64,000 bases of DNA from Vigna angularis. Taxonomy: Eukaryota; Streptophyta; Magnoliopsida; Fabales; Fabaceae. Numbering within the stretch: position 1 is the stretch's first letter; the number at the start of each line of letters is the position of its first letter. The notes under the pieces were generated by a model. The model saw only the letters and a list, made by a program, of their open reading frames with translations. It was not told the DNA's origin and made no database searches. Where the stretch lies: the NCBI RefSeq assembly GCF_016808095.1, contig NC_068973.1, positions 27,198,077 to 27,262,076 on the forward strand, read 5' to 3'. This document shows, piece by piece, positions 1 through 11,435 of the stretch. Both the position numbers and the translations under genes were made by a program.

Positions 1-830
1 TGGTTGTTTTCCCCTATTGGGGTTGAACAGGAAGATGTGTGGAAAATTGGATATGAAGACGTGAATGGGTAGCGCAATTAAAGTGTAGAACAACTAGCAA
101 GAACCTCGAAAGAGGGCATCTTCTCTTTGGCTTCCATTTCTTCCTTATCTCTTCATTTTGTATTCCCTAGATTCTCCACCATGGAGAGCTAAACCTATTG
201 TAGAGATTAGATGTGATAAATTGAATCTTATGTATTTTGTGAGATTAATACATATGTTTTTCCATTTCAATGTTAGTATTTGATTTTTATGCTTAATGGT
301 TATTGTGGTTTGATCACCTATGGTTTGATTGGTGGTTCTTGAGATGTTGAAAAATGTCTTCTAAATCTAGAATTGAAATTAAATACCTAATGGAGTTTGT
401 ATCTAGGGAAAGAATATGATTCATTACTAATCTTAAGACTCTTGAATTGAATGCATGATTTCACTTGATGATCCAATGGATTGGAGTTTGATGAGTCATC
501 GTAGGTTTAAAGTCGCAAGGAATATGATTTGAGTACACTTGTGAGTTGATTTTGACTTGAAATTGAAATTAGGATAATGAAATGATGAAATCTAATCTTG
601 ACAATTGTAAATATTTTATATTAATTTCTTGTTGCATATCAAATGTTTGATAAAAGTACAAAAAGAATTTCTATTGTGTTTTTGTGTTTAATTGAGTTGT
701 GAATTGTAAAAGTTATCAAGTGTTGCAGAAATCCCTTAAAAGATAACGATATTTATCACTTACTACGTCGTCACTGATGCATTTATCGTTTTGTGCCAAT
801 AATACTCAGGTTGCAACTTTTTCTAGTTAA
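1..830 (+). mobile_element. Probable LTR fragment, truncated by window start
   Basis: This looks like the 3' half of a long LTR. A pyrimidine-rich leader (120-180) is followed by atggagagctaaac at 181-194, then AT-rich DNA with no reading frame. The solo LTR at 14525-15959 has the same arrangement, with atggagggctaaac at 15140-15153 followed by a similar AT-rich tail, so the two probably belong to related families. The 3' boundary is not visible; 830 is only where the resemblance fades. No primer-binding site or coding sequence was seen. Confidence 0.4.
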
Positions 831-2287
831 GAAAGTAACAATCCAAGTACCACTATTTGATTGTGACTTGATCATCATGACTTCTGTCATGAGATAATTG
901 ATGAATCTTGCACCAACTTAATTATTATTTGGTCACATTACGGTGATATGAAATATTTAAAGTTAATTTATCCATAATTTTAAATATATGGTCTAAACTA
1001 TCCATACTTTTAAATATATAATCTAAACTATCCATAAATTTTAAAATATGGTTTAAAATATTCACATTTTATAAATTATTAACTATCTATATTTTTTAAT
1101 ATGTTGCTTAAAACAAATAGGTAACTTGTTTTTATATACATTATGAGTTAAAAGACAAGCAAAATTCAGTATATAACTAATAATAAAAATCATATGGATA
1201 TATAAAATGATGTAATGACATTTAGTATTATTACATTCAAACTATTATTCATTTTACTTTATATAACTCACAATTATGCATTGCTCTTTTAGCAAAATAT
1301 TGTATAAACTATTTTGTGATACTAAAGTATTCTAATCTCAAACCATCTTATAGAATAAACCTAAAGATTTATTAGTATTACATTCAAAAATGTATTATGA
1401 CTTCTCATATTCTTTATTAAATGCTATTAATAATAAATATCCACATAGTTGAGAGGATCTAACAACAATAATATTATTGTTGATTAACACTTTAAACTTC
1501 AATAAATAACATAATATATATATATATATATAAAAGGTACTTAATGTTAAACTAAATTAATTACTCAAAATAGGTCAATCATTAAATACATTTGACAAAA
1601 AAGAAATATAAAAACAAGTTCGACATAGACTTATTATTTCCGTGAAAGTAGTCACAAAAGGTTCATTAAAAAACTCAATAAAAAAAATTATAAAAAGTAC
1701 ACAACTTTTGTATGTTATTAAGAGAACAAATAATATCATATATTATTGCTATTATTAGTAGTAGTAATAAGGATAAGAAAAAAAATATAAAAAAACCACA
1801 CATTATTATTTTTTTTAATAAAAAGAAATGAAAGAAAAAAATACAAATACAAATACAACTTCTTTTAATTAGCATTTCGAATGTTTGCCTCCGCTTACTT
1901 TTTTTTCATTAAACTAAATAGTGTGTTAGTATATGGAAATTTAATAAGTGTTTTATTTAAAGATATACACGTGCAAGTTTCTTTTTAACAAAAATGATTA
2001 ACTTGTCTTCACAATCAAAATTAAGTTTAAAAAAACTTTTTATTTGAGATTCAGTTTTATTTGTTTTTGAATGAATTTATTCAAATTATTTTAATTTGAC
2101 CAAAGTCAAATGAAATTAATTTTTTATAAAGTATAAATATTATATGCAAGAGAAAAAAAGTATTTATTAGTAATTAAGCACTAAGTTTGTGTTTGGACTG
2201 TGATGGCATAATGTTGAAAGATAACTCAAGATGAATTTGCAATTCACACATATTTGTTTCAATAGTTTTAAATGAATTTAAGACTAT
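831..2287. other. AT-rich intergenic DNA, no gene seen
   Basis: AT-rich DNA with poly-A and poly-T runs and a (TA)n tract at 1514-1532. The short reading frame on the minus strand at 1675-1875 is low-complexity Phe/Ile/Leu translation of AT-rich DNA and is not supported. 960-1100 has repeated short phrases (tccatacttttaaatata type), suggesting small local duplications. Confidence 0.6.
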
Positions 2288-3857
2288 CACTAGTAAAAAA
2301 AACCTTATAACATGTCTATTATGATTCTCACGAAACAAAATCATAAAAAACATTGTGATATTTTTATAATTTTCATGATATAAAGATCTCGGTTAAAAAA
2401 AATCGAAGACATAACATACCTTTGACATTGATTGTTCTCATACTTGTTATAATAGGGTTTTCGTAAACTGATAATTGAAGACTTCTCAACTGATAAACTT
2501 TTGTACAGGTCTTATGACCTTGGTTCTTTGCAGAACTGCTGCCATAGGATCATGCGAAACTGACAATTTAATACTTTTTAACTAAAAGGCTTTCTGGACA
2601 GGACTTTTGGTCTCGGTTCTCTACATAACCGATGTCATAGGGTCATGATATTCTCATTGCAGACTAACTTTTGAAATGACAAGTTTTCTAGAAATGACCT
2701 ATAACCTCGGTTCTATAGAACCGTTGCCATATTTAACGTTGCAGGTTGACTTTTCAATTCGCAACCTTATGGACAGCTCTATGGCCTCAGTTGGTTTGAA
2801 AATCGGTGTCATAAAATATTTATGATTCGATTATATCGTGAGCCAAGACATAAAGTTTGAAACAAATTTCAAAATTTTCATTGAAAAAATTATTTTTTAT
2901 TTTTTCGGAAGGCTTTAGGTAGTGGTTCTTAGTAGAACCGAGGCCATAGAGTCCTTATTACTTCAGTTAATAAAATAACCAAGGTAATATGTGTTCTTAT
3001 GGTTATATTTCGCGAAATAACAAAGCCTCCTCTTTCACATTTCTTCCTCACTTTGTCTCCGCGTTTTCTTCTTCTTTACTCAAACCCCTTATACGACGAA
3101 GCTTTCAACGACCAACATATGTAATTTTTCTTTCATTTTACACAAATGTTTGTTGATTAACTACCTAAGGGATGCTTTTATTTCGTTTTGACCAATGGAT
3201 TTCGTGTACAGGATACTCTTTTCTTTTGATCAATTACTTTTTTCCCTTACCGACGCAACGATTTATTTTGGCACTGAACTTTGATGGTTAGTTTCGTTTT
3301 AATGAACTTTCGTTTTCGTTTTTTGAGCTTTTATACACCATAGGGTAAAACTAAAAATATATTTAAAATAACTCCAAATGACCTAAAAATTTGTTCAAAG
3401 CACCAAAATACCATGACAAACTCCCACGAAAAAAATTGCATCAAAATTCAAAGTGTAAGTATATGAAATATTTTTGCAAAGTTTGAAAAATATAAATAAA
3501 TTAACGAAAATTAGAAAACAACTTTTTTTTTAAATCTAGAAGGAATAATCGGCTAAGCTAGCTGGTACGGTGTTGAAAATTTTTTTCTACCCTAAATCGA
3601 TATATAATATAATCAAATAAGCCAACCGGAGCAAATGTTACAATCGTTTAAAGATCTACAACCCAATTTTTTTTTATTTTTTTAGGTTTACTTCTTCGAT
3701 TCTTTTGAACCAAGGCAAAATCATGACCCTTTATGCTTCGGTTGCTAACTGATACCTGAAATCACTCTTTTTTTACCTCGTTTGAATATAACTCGGTTCG
3801 AAAATCGTTGCCAAATGTCAAAAATAACCATTGTCGTAATCCTTCGTTGCACTAGTG
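2288..3857. mobile_element. Non-autonomous CACTA (En/Spm-like) element
   Basis: The left end begins CACTAGTAAAA and the right end is TGCACTAGTG, the inverted CACTA...TAGTG ends of this superfamily. Both subterminal regions contain dispersed inverted motifs of the form cctcggttct / gaaccgaggc (2510-2960 and 3700-3815), the usual transposase-binding arrangement. The same motif is in the element at 20397-21741, so the two are probably one family. No transposase frame is visible in 1.57 kb. The flanking trinucleotides (tat and tgc) do not match, so the target-site duplication has decayed or one end is secondary. 3333-3666 is a module shared in reverse orientation with 53510-53790. Confidence 0.7.
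3333..3666. repeat. Dispersed module shared with 53510-53790 (inverted)
   Basis: Read forward, this stretch matches the reverse complement of 53510-53790 over most of its length. Shared words include ctccaaatgacc/tt, gcaccaaaata, gaaatatttttgcaaag and ccaaccgg...agatct. The two copies lie in CACTA elements that otherwise belong to different families. Confidence 0.7.
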
Positions 3858-4308
3858 TGCAAATTTGCGTGAGAGAGATGGAAGAATCCATACATATAGG
3901 GGAGATATGAGATTTCTTATTGTTCATTATTACAAAGATGAAAATAATCTCGCCATCAATGTGAAGGTTGGATGCATTTAATATTGGCGTAAAAAGGTCC
4001 TGAGTTAGCTGCGTTGATAGGCGAAAAGAGGAGAAGTGTTGGACTATAACATTTGTCGGGTGCAAAACTTGGTGTGACTATGTTGTTTTAATGTTGAAGG
4101 TGGTCCTCATTCACAACAACAATGTCGCTACTAGGGTGATGGTTCTTCGTTTTGGTCAGTGTTGGTTTGTTTTCGTGGAGAAGAAAAGGGTTTGCATTCA
4201 AAACTTATTTCAAATTACTATGTATATGACAATTTTTATTTCTTATGTTTAACTTAATTATAACCCATACATTTCAATTACAACTTTGAATACCCCAATA
4301 TTACTAAT

Positions 4309-4342
<34 letters not shown>

Positions 4343-5540
4343 TTAAACCCTTCAAGATTCATTGATGAAAGTCGTTGCAGAGCGTCATCGGTTTACAGTA
4401 GAGTTGCCAACCTTCGTCAAGTTGTTATCCCTCGTTAAGCCCCTCGTCAAGAGGTCTTTGAATGCAAAATGATGAGTGAGTCACATAGATGTGTTGAGAT
4501 GGTGAGTGATTGTGTTTGTCCTTGATAATTTTTTGTAGGTCAGTAGTGTTAAGGCATATGCATGCATAGACTTTGGATTTAATTGAAGGAAAAGGAAATT
4601 AAGGCATGGTAATGAAGTTGTGCGGAAGTTGTAGACAAAATCGATTCTCTCTCCCTCTTACGTAGCCAAGAGTCAATTTTATAGGGTATTTTGGTCCTTG
4701 ACATATTCATGAAGAGGATATCCTCTCACATATCCTTATTCATGCATGGATGCCTCTCCTAAATCCTCACCTCCAAATCTTTACATATTCATTGAAACAA
4801 ACATATCACACACCCATAAATTCATCCTCACATGTTTGCTCTAACTATACTATTCTTCAAAACAAATGTTCAATAAAAAAAATCACACGTAATCGTTAAA
4901 ATTGATATGTGAACATGTTGGTAATTGGTTAATATAAAGACATCAAAATTAATTTGTTTATGAAATTATTACTATATTATTATGTCAATTAAATTTTTCA
5001 CAAAAATATTTATTTTTTAGTTTCAGTTCTCACTCTTTTTACATTAATTTAAAAAAAATTATTTATTACTCTCTTTTAATAAAATAAAATCTTAAAGTGA
5101 AATTGGAGTATTGTTGGGCCATATGAAGAAAGTCATTTGAGGCTTTCTACCTTTGTCTAAAATGTTTTTGTGCTAGTCATTAATTTGAAATACCTATGAT
5201 ATCTAGTTGGATGCATAAAGGACCACATGATCTATTATATATTTAGCTTGATTAACAATGTAGCTTCCCAAATTACATATAATTAGTACAAGAGTTTACA
5301 TAATTGATTATGTATGATCCATACGTAAATTAATAATTTTTGTTAAGAAGCCTACTAAATAGATTATACATTAGTCATAATTAATTATATAACCTTTTCA
5401 TAAAGCATAGGATTCAATGCATTATACAACCTTTTCTATTTTGTGTTTTCTTACATTTTTCTTTTCGCATTATCTAAATAGACAAAAAAAAATTAGAAAT
5501 TTATAAAACTTTAATATGGATATTTTTCTGACGCAAACAA
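3858..5540. other. Intergenic DNA with (TAA)n microsatellite, no gene seen
   Basis: The (TAA)n tract is at 4311-4341. The rest is AT-rich with no long frame. 3858-4200 is less AT-rich and has a 106-codon minus-strand frame (3745-4065), but it overlaps the CACTA end and shows no recognisable domain, so it is not called. Confidence 0.5.
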
Positions 5541-5549
5541 AGGGTGACG

Positions 5550-5765
5550 TCAGATTGAATATGATTTTTTTTGTGATAAGAAAATAAAAGAGAGCGCGTA
5601 GAAGAATGCATTAACAGGAGAGAGACCTGCATAAATGGGACAGCACAAGAGAAGCATCGATGAGGGAGATGATATGCATACGGATCGGCGGCGGCGGCGG
5701 CGTGAAGTTCGAGGGAAAAGCTTGAGTTGAGCTTCGGGCAGGAGGAAAAAAGAGGACACGTGTGA
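5550..5765 (-). other. GC-rich promoter/first-exon-like patch of unknown identity
   Basis: A GC-rich island in AT-rich surroundings. The minus strand has an ATG at 5757-5759, then 45 residues starting MSSFFLLPEAQLKLF, with an Arg run from a (GGC)n tract at 5686-5702 and a Ser/Arg-rich composition like an organelle transit peptide. A possible splice donor (GCAG|GTCTCT) follows near 5624. A G-box core CACGTG lies at 5757-5762 and a palindrome TGACGTCA at 5545-5552. This could be the 5' end of a gene or a remnant; no downstream exon was recognised. Confidence 0.2.
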
Positions 5766-6133
5766 GTGATTGTGAAACGTGTGGCTGATGTTACAATCTG
5801 AATCGCAATATCTCTCTGTCTGGGGTCTCAGTCTCGGTCACTTCATTCACATGTGGTGTTTGCACCACCGTTCATTCCATCGCTTCTACACACACAATCC
5901 TCCCTCACCGTCAGATCAATCCACTGGTTGTTCTTACATCTTTCTCAAACGCCATACCCAACGCCCAACAACAAACAATAACTATGCATGTTCACGCTTC
6001 CACTATTCTTCTTATTCTCTCTTCAAAATATATTCATATAAATTAAATTTGATATTCTAAAATATATTAATTTTTTTAATATATTAAAATCATTATTTTG
6101 AAAATAAAACAATATGAAAATATAAAAAATTAG

Positions 6134-8596
6134 TGTCAGAACCATTAAAAACACACTAAAAATTCCATTTGAGTGGAAGACAAATGTCGAGTAAGCGGAG
6201 CTGGAAATCAGAAAGTGAAAGACAGGTGTGAGCAGTCGAGTGGTCGTTCGGGTTTGGAGGATAGAAGTAAAACTTAGTTTTTCAAAATTCACGCCACTCT
6301 CTGCATGCAACCATCTTCTTCAATCTTCTGAAACTCCATTTTTCTCCTCCTTCTCTCTAAAAAGCTCTTACTTCTCTCTACAAAATCTCACTCTTTTCTT
6401 CTTCCGATCATCAAACAGACCACACTTGAGCATTTCCGACGTCGAGGACGTTCGTTTGAACCGATCAGTTTCGGGTTCTGAGTTTGTAAGTTCTCTCTTC
6501 ATTCAGCCGGTTGGTTTCCTAGTACATGCAAACCTAGTTTATGGGTTGCATGAGTCAATCATCTTGTTCTGAGAGTTTCTGGATTTCTGTTTGGTTTAGT
6601 TTCTTAAGGCGTGACTGTAGAACGCTAAGGTCTCTAAGAAAGGTGAACCCGTATTCTGAACTGTGAACGTTCGGTCACGCTTAGAGGTAAGAGAAGCTTA
6701 TATAATTTGATTAAGATTCTTGTTTTGAATAGATGTACGTTCATTGATTTCTGAATGAATATGAAGTATGATTGTTGATATGTTTTGACTGTATAAAGTG
6801 TGAATATTTACTATGATATGGATGTATGAATGTATGAAGATAGATGTTGAGAAATGTATTGATAAGATTATGAATTCTAAGTCTAGAGTTTTATGTGAAA
6901 ATTGATGTTCGTCACTGAAGATCTTTGACCGTTGGGTTTTCCTGTGGACTCGGTTGGAACTGGATTCTTTCATTTGGAAAGAATTCCAGTTGAGGATCGA
7001 GCGTCTTTGTTCTGTAATATCTGTATATAAGCATTCAACCAAGGATATTCGTTCCTTGGTTTTTGATGGTAAACTTAAGTATATTTATATGTATTTGTAT
7101 ATTTCGTTCGTTCGTGAACACTATTTAAATGGTATCTTATTATATTTATCAAGCCTTTCTTCTAAAAGTTTAGTAGTGCTCGGTCTTACACCAAGCGCTC
7201 GATCTTACACCAAGCGCTCGTACTAAGTAGTGCTCCGTCTTTCACCAAGCGTTCTTACTAAGTAAGTGCTCGGTCTTACACCAGGCGCTCGTTCTCGTTT
7301 CCGTAATCTATCTTTATAATAAGAGCATTCGTCCAAACTCCATAGAGTTCGCTCTCTATAGTGCTCAGTCTTCAACTGACATTCGGTTTCCTTGAGGTTT
7401 AGCTCATTAAGAAGCTAAGTATTTATTGGCGATCGGTTTCTTCATATGATTCCATCAAGTACTATTATTTGGTGTCCTACAGTACCTGTCTCAATTGGTT
7501 TTGGCCTAGAGTCCTAATACTCGGCCTAGGCTTTACGGTGTTCGGTTTGAACTCTCAAGAGTCAGTTCATTAAATTGGCTCACTTGCTAAACAACATTCG
7601 ATTATATTAGTCTCTGAGAAGTATTATTATATTTGGTCCTTTTCACAACTAGTGAGTAACTCTCTCAATTTGATTATGTTTGAGTTGGAGACATCTCGGT
7701 CTCACTCCAAGTGTTCAGTCTTGTTCTGGATTAAAAACTAACGTGCGGTATTTGGTATCCTAAGGGATCATTATTCAAATTGGTTCAGTTGAGGTTTTAA
7801 TAATGAAAGATGATAGAATACGATATGGATGAAATGACTTTGGTTATGGAAGAGTGTTCCGGGGAGGAATATCTCATGATTTGATATTGGAATGGTAAAG
7901 TATGAATGTAGGCACGCTAAGCTGGCGGTTCATCCTGATATTCCGTGATTACTCGTTTCTCACGTAGAGAAGGGTAAGTCATGTGTGGGAATGGCAAGAG
8001 GTCCTCGTCCTTATGGTTAATTTGGACGGAACGGACTAACCTCGGGTGACAGCTGTTGAGGGTATCCCAGTTACTACATCACCCGGGTGCACGAACGTCG
8101 TAGCTACACAGAATTCATACAGTCTGGACTGTCAGAGTCTAGTATTAGGCTTTGCATGAAAGAGTTAATGAGTTATCTTGTTTAAACTGATTGAGTGAAA
8201 TATATGTTGATAATTGAATTAAATTACATAAGCTTACCCTATTTCCTGTCTTGTCCGTTTTGTACGTTCGGTGGTTGTCCTTCTGTTGTAATGATCATCC
8301 GTGTGGATGTGAGCAGGAGGAGAAGTTTTGCTGGAAGAGGCACTGGAAGAAGAAAGTTTGGTCGAGGTAGAAGTTAAGACCGAACAGTAGAGCCCTTCGG
8401 TCAGTAGTTAGTTTCTTTGTGTGATAATCATTCGGTCATCTGTTGTTTTCTTCTTTTGTATGACCGTTCGGTACGTCTTCTGTAAACCGTTCGGCCATAA
8501 GCGTTCGTCTCATCTTTTGTAAGACTGATCTGGAATATTATTAATATGTGATTATTCCCGTATATAATTTTTATACTGTATTTTTGGGATGTTACA
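6134..8596 (+). mobile_element. 5' LTR (2463 bp) of a Ty3/gypsy retrotransposon, Tekay-like
   Basis: The LTR starts TGTCAGAACC at 6134 and ends GGGATGTTACA at 8596; a primer-binding site follows after four bases. The ends and length match the minus-strand solo LTR at 17151-19508 (starts TGTAAGAACC, ends GGGATGTTTCA, 2358 bp), so both are probably related long-LTR chromoviruses. Inside are a pyrimidine-rich leader (6310-6420), a conserved gaggtaagagaagct phrase at 6683 and imperfect repeats of gtgctcggtcttacaccaagc (7175-7290). No 3' LTR is present in the window; the element is cut off at 9287. Family assignment is by LTR form and gag sequence only. Confidence 0.75.
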
Positions 8597-8600
8597 TTAA

Positions 8601-8612
8601 TGGTATCAGAGC
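8601..8612 (+). other. Retrotransposon primer-binding site, tRNA-iMet type
   Basis: TGGTATCAGAGC lies four bases past the LTR end at 8596. This sequence is complementary to the 3' end of initiator tRNA-Met and is the usual priming site of plant Ty3/gypsy and copia elements. Confidence 0.85.
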
Positions 8613-8757
8613 AGTTTTGTTCCTTAAAAACACTGTAGGTTATGAGTACTATGTTTTTGCTGTGTACTCAGTGTTCGGTCATGTAGTTTCTGACTCTTTG
8701 AATTAATCTGATGATTTTCTTTTTCTCTACTTCTCAGAGAAGAGATAGCTCCTAGAC

Positions 8758-9287
8758 CTCCTCCTCAACCTACCGATCGGGATACATCTGATAACACTAG
8801 ATTGCTAGAGTCAATGATAGAGGCTCTACAACAACAGAACGCTACTCTAGTACAACAAAATATGGTGGCTCTACAGAGCTTAGAGGCTGCTAGAGTGAAC
8901 GGTGAAGTAACTCAAAGGTAGTTAATGGAGATATTGACAGCCACTAGGAATACAGCTGGGGCGTCCACTTCCTCTAGGAATCACCAAACCGAATGGAGTT
9001 TGGAGAGTTTTCTCCAACATCACCCTGCCAAGTTCAATGGGAAGTGCTTTCCTAATGAGGCCGATCAGTGACTACGTGATATGGAGCGGATCTACAATGC
9101 CAAGAGGTGCCCGGATGACAATAGACTTGCATTCACAGAGTATCTCTTGACTGGGGAGGCCAATCATTGGTGGAGTAGTATGAAGATGATGTTAGAAGAG
9201 GGTCGAAATCTTATCTCTTGGGAAGTTTTCATAAGCAAATTCTATGAAGAGTACTTTTCAGACAACGTTCGTTTCGCAAGAGGTTGA
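8758..9287 (+). pseudogene. gag: Truncated Ty3/gypsy gag with two in-frame stops
   Basis: One frame runs from PPPQPTDRD through a Gln-rich stretch and the capsid hallmarks FNGK, ADQ-LRDMERIYNAKRC, FTEYLLTGEANHWW and KFYEEYF, typical of the Retrotrans_gag domain. In intact relatives this protein packages element RNA in virus-like particles. Two in-frame stops break it: TAG at 8919-8921 and TGA at 9069-9071. The TGA sits where a conserved Trp is expected (ADQW), so it fits a G-to-A change. The frame ends abruptly at FARG near 9284, where MULE inverted-repeat sequence begins, so zinc knuckle, protease, RT and integrase are all missing. Confidence 0.85.
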
Positions 9288-9506
9288 ATTTCTTTCAAAC
9301 TAAACTACATTTTGATCATAAAGAAACCATAATTTTTGTCCTCCAAATCCAACGGCGTTAAAAAAAGGCCGAGGTGGCTAACGACGGAGTTGCACGATTT
9401 TTTTTTTGACATTGAGTCAGTCTTTCTCAGCTTTTCTTCCTCCCTCTCCCTCGTCTCCTTCCTTCCATCTCCACTCCCTCCATCATCTTCACTAAATCCT
9501 CCAAAC
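9288..9506 (+). repeat. Left terminal inverted repeat of the MULE
   Basis: Pairs with 11157-11390 read in reverse, estimated by eye at about 85-90% identity. It contains poly-T after gttgcacga, then the pyrimidine block at 9420-9480. The outer end appears truncated compared with the right copy. Confidence 0.8.
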
Positions 9507-10806
9507 TGATTGAGATAAATATTAAATGAAACATTTTGATAAATTTAAACCATAATATAAATGTAGCAGTAAAGTTTATTTTATTTTATTTTACTACGGA
9601 GAACTACCTCAAAAAAAGTGAAAATCAAGTACTTTTTTTTTCATATGATTTTGTGCAGGTCATGGGTGTGCTTGCTGCACGACTTTGCATGCAGAAATCA
9701 TTTAATTATTGAAAAGCAAAGAAGAACACAGTACTAGAAGAGATAATGGAGAAATGTGCGTCCATGTTTGGATTGCATTCACATCATCTTAAAGTTGGGA
9801 ATCACTTACCACTTTAGGCTTTATTCTTTTGAGATGATTTGGGAAGATGATTTGAGAGAGATGATTTGAATGAATTTGAATAGATTTGAGGGTAATATTT
9901 TTGTTGTTTTTTTGAGTGGATTTGTGGGTAATTGAGAGTAGATTTGAAAGTAAAGTTTGTGAGAATTAGTGTAGGATTTGATTGATAGGACAGAGTTAAA
10001 AAATTTGTTTAATTGATAGAAATTAAAGATTACCAAAATGTCCCTAGTTATTAAAGTAATATAAAATGATATTTGTTAATGTTATATTTAATTGTAAAAA
10101 TGTTTATAAAAAGTAAAAAAGTAAAAATAATTAATAAAATTAATTTTAAAATGTAAAAAAATTAATAATTATTTAAACAATACCATATTTTAGCTTAGTA
10201 TAATTTTAAGATTAAAAAATTAAAATATACTTTTATTTTGATGATAAAAGTTTAAATAGAAAACATATACTTTAAAATAATGTATTTTATTTAATTAAAT
10301 AAAGTCATTTTTTCTTAATATAATTTTAAAATAAGTAGTTATGCCTTATATTTGACACAAAAAGCGCTTCAGTGGAATTCAACACTGCACTTAAGAATCC
10401 AATACACTTTCAAACGTTAATATTATCGTTTTTTTATATTATGCAGGACTGCACATTGTCTTGGAATTTTTAATAATGGTACAGGGCGTATAGGTCATTT
10501 ACTCATAAATCAGTGCAAATCCTTTCGAAATTGAGAGATGGTCTGAAGAGTGAAATTTGTGCAAATCATCGCTTTTCTATCGTTGCAAATCAGCACAAGC
10601 AAACACGATTTTTTCGTAAATCCATCTTCCCTAATTCGCGTAAACAGGAAATTCCTTTCATCTGAACACAGCGTTAAAGTTGAAAACACCTTTCTTTCCA
10701 GTTATGGGTTTTGGCGCCCCATCTGTTCCCTTTTCCACCGTCACCTCTCTCTCTTCAACTTCTCTTTCTCTCTCATTCCTCCAAACCCATTCCAATTCTC
10801 ACTCTC

Positions 10807-11148
10807 ATGGGTTACCTCTCTTGCAATGCCCAATCCGCAATCGCCACCTGCGACCCTCACTTCAAGAAGCACAAACCCCTCGCTGCCAAACCAATTCGCC
10901 ACTTCAACTACGCCAAAATCTCCGTCGTCGCTTCTGGCTTCTCCGCCGATACCTTTCTGGGTAGAGGCAACCATGGCAGAGTCTACAAATCTACCCTTGA
11001 CGGCGGAAAGCTCCTTGCCGCTGTCAAAACAACCAAACCGGTCTCTGCTTCGAAGAACGACTCCACTAAATGCACCGGCTGCTACAACTGCACAAGTCCC
11101 GTGGAGAGCAAGATCGAGATCCTCTCTCAAGTTCCGAGCCCCTCATAG
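10807..11148 (+). pseudogene. Captured 5' fragment of a receptor-like Ser/Thr kinase gene
   Basis: The frame begins MGYLSCNAQSAIATCDP and runs 113 codons. It includes RHFNYAKISVVASGFSAD, the glycine-rich ATP loop LGRGNHGRVYK (GxGxxGxV), the beta-3 AVK lysine, a Cys pair (CTGCYNCTSP) and IEILSQVPSPS, the helix-C region, then stops exactly at the TIR. This matches the start of plant CRINKLY4-related Ser/Thr-kinase-like proteins (At3g51990 type, from memory). A full kinase needs about 200 more residues, including the HRD and DFG motifs, all absent, so it cannot be an active kinase. The frame is open with no stop, so capture may be fairly recent. Pyrimidine-rich DNA at 10720-10806 looks like co-captured 5' UTR. 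Confidence 0.85.
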
Positions 11149-11156
11149 GTTTTTTT

Positions 11157-11390
11157 GTTTGGAGGATTTGGTGAAGATGATGGAGGGAGTGGAAGATGGA
11201 AGGAAGGAGACGAGGGAGAGGGAGGGAGAAAAGCTGAGAAAGACTGACTCAATATCAGAAAAAAAAATCGTGCAACTTCACCGTTAGTCACCTCGACCTT
11301 TTTTTAATGCCGTTGGGTTTGAAGGACAAAAATTATAGTTTTTTTAAGAAAAATGATCAAAATGTAACTTAATTTAAAAGAGAAACTAAA
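11157..11390 (-). repeat. Right terminal inverted repeat of the MULE
   Basis: Reverse complement of 9288-9506. It starts gtttggaggatttgg directly after the captured kinase codons and is longer than the left copy: the terminal 45 bases to 11435 (tttagggactaaaaacat) have no partner on the left. Confidence 0.8.
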
Positions 11391-11435
11391 AATAAATTTG
11401 TTTGATAGTTTAGGGACTAAAAACATATTTAACCC

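Larger units (their letters stand above)
9285..11435. mobile_element. Pack-MULE-like element with long TIRs and captured kinase fragment
   Basis: The two ends are long imperfect inverted repeats: 9288-9506 matches the reverse complement of 11157-11390, including the words acattttgatca, tgacattgagtcagtctttc and ctccctctccctcgtctcc. The right end continues to GGGTTAAATATG...TTAGTCCC (read inward from 11435), a terminus I associate with legume Mutator-like elements. The left end lacks about the outermost 45 bases and abuts retroviral gag, so no 9-bp target duplication can be scored. There is no MuDR transposase. The right half carries a host kinase gene fragment (10807-11148) plus what looks like its 5' UTR, ending directly at the right TIR. 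9510-10540 is AT-rich filler, including gatgatttg-type short repeats at 9830-9900. Confidence 0.75.

Noticed and set aside
2288..3857. A captured gene in the first CACTA element, by analogy with the second
   Set aside because: The pyrimidine-rich stretch at 3020-3090 shows no readable protein motif in any frame.
10741..11130. A 129-codon minus-strand frame overlapping the kinase fragment
   Set aside because: It is antisense to the recognised kinase codons; the plus strand carries the domain motifs.
10550..11287. A 245-codon plus-strand frame across the Pack-MULE interior
   Set aside because: It runs in another frame than the kinase motifs and continues into the TIR; the Ser/Pro-rich translation has no domain.
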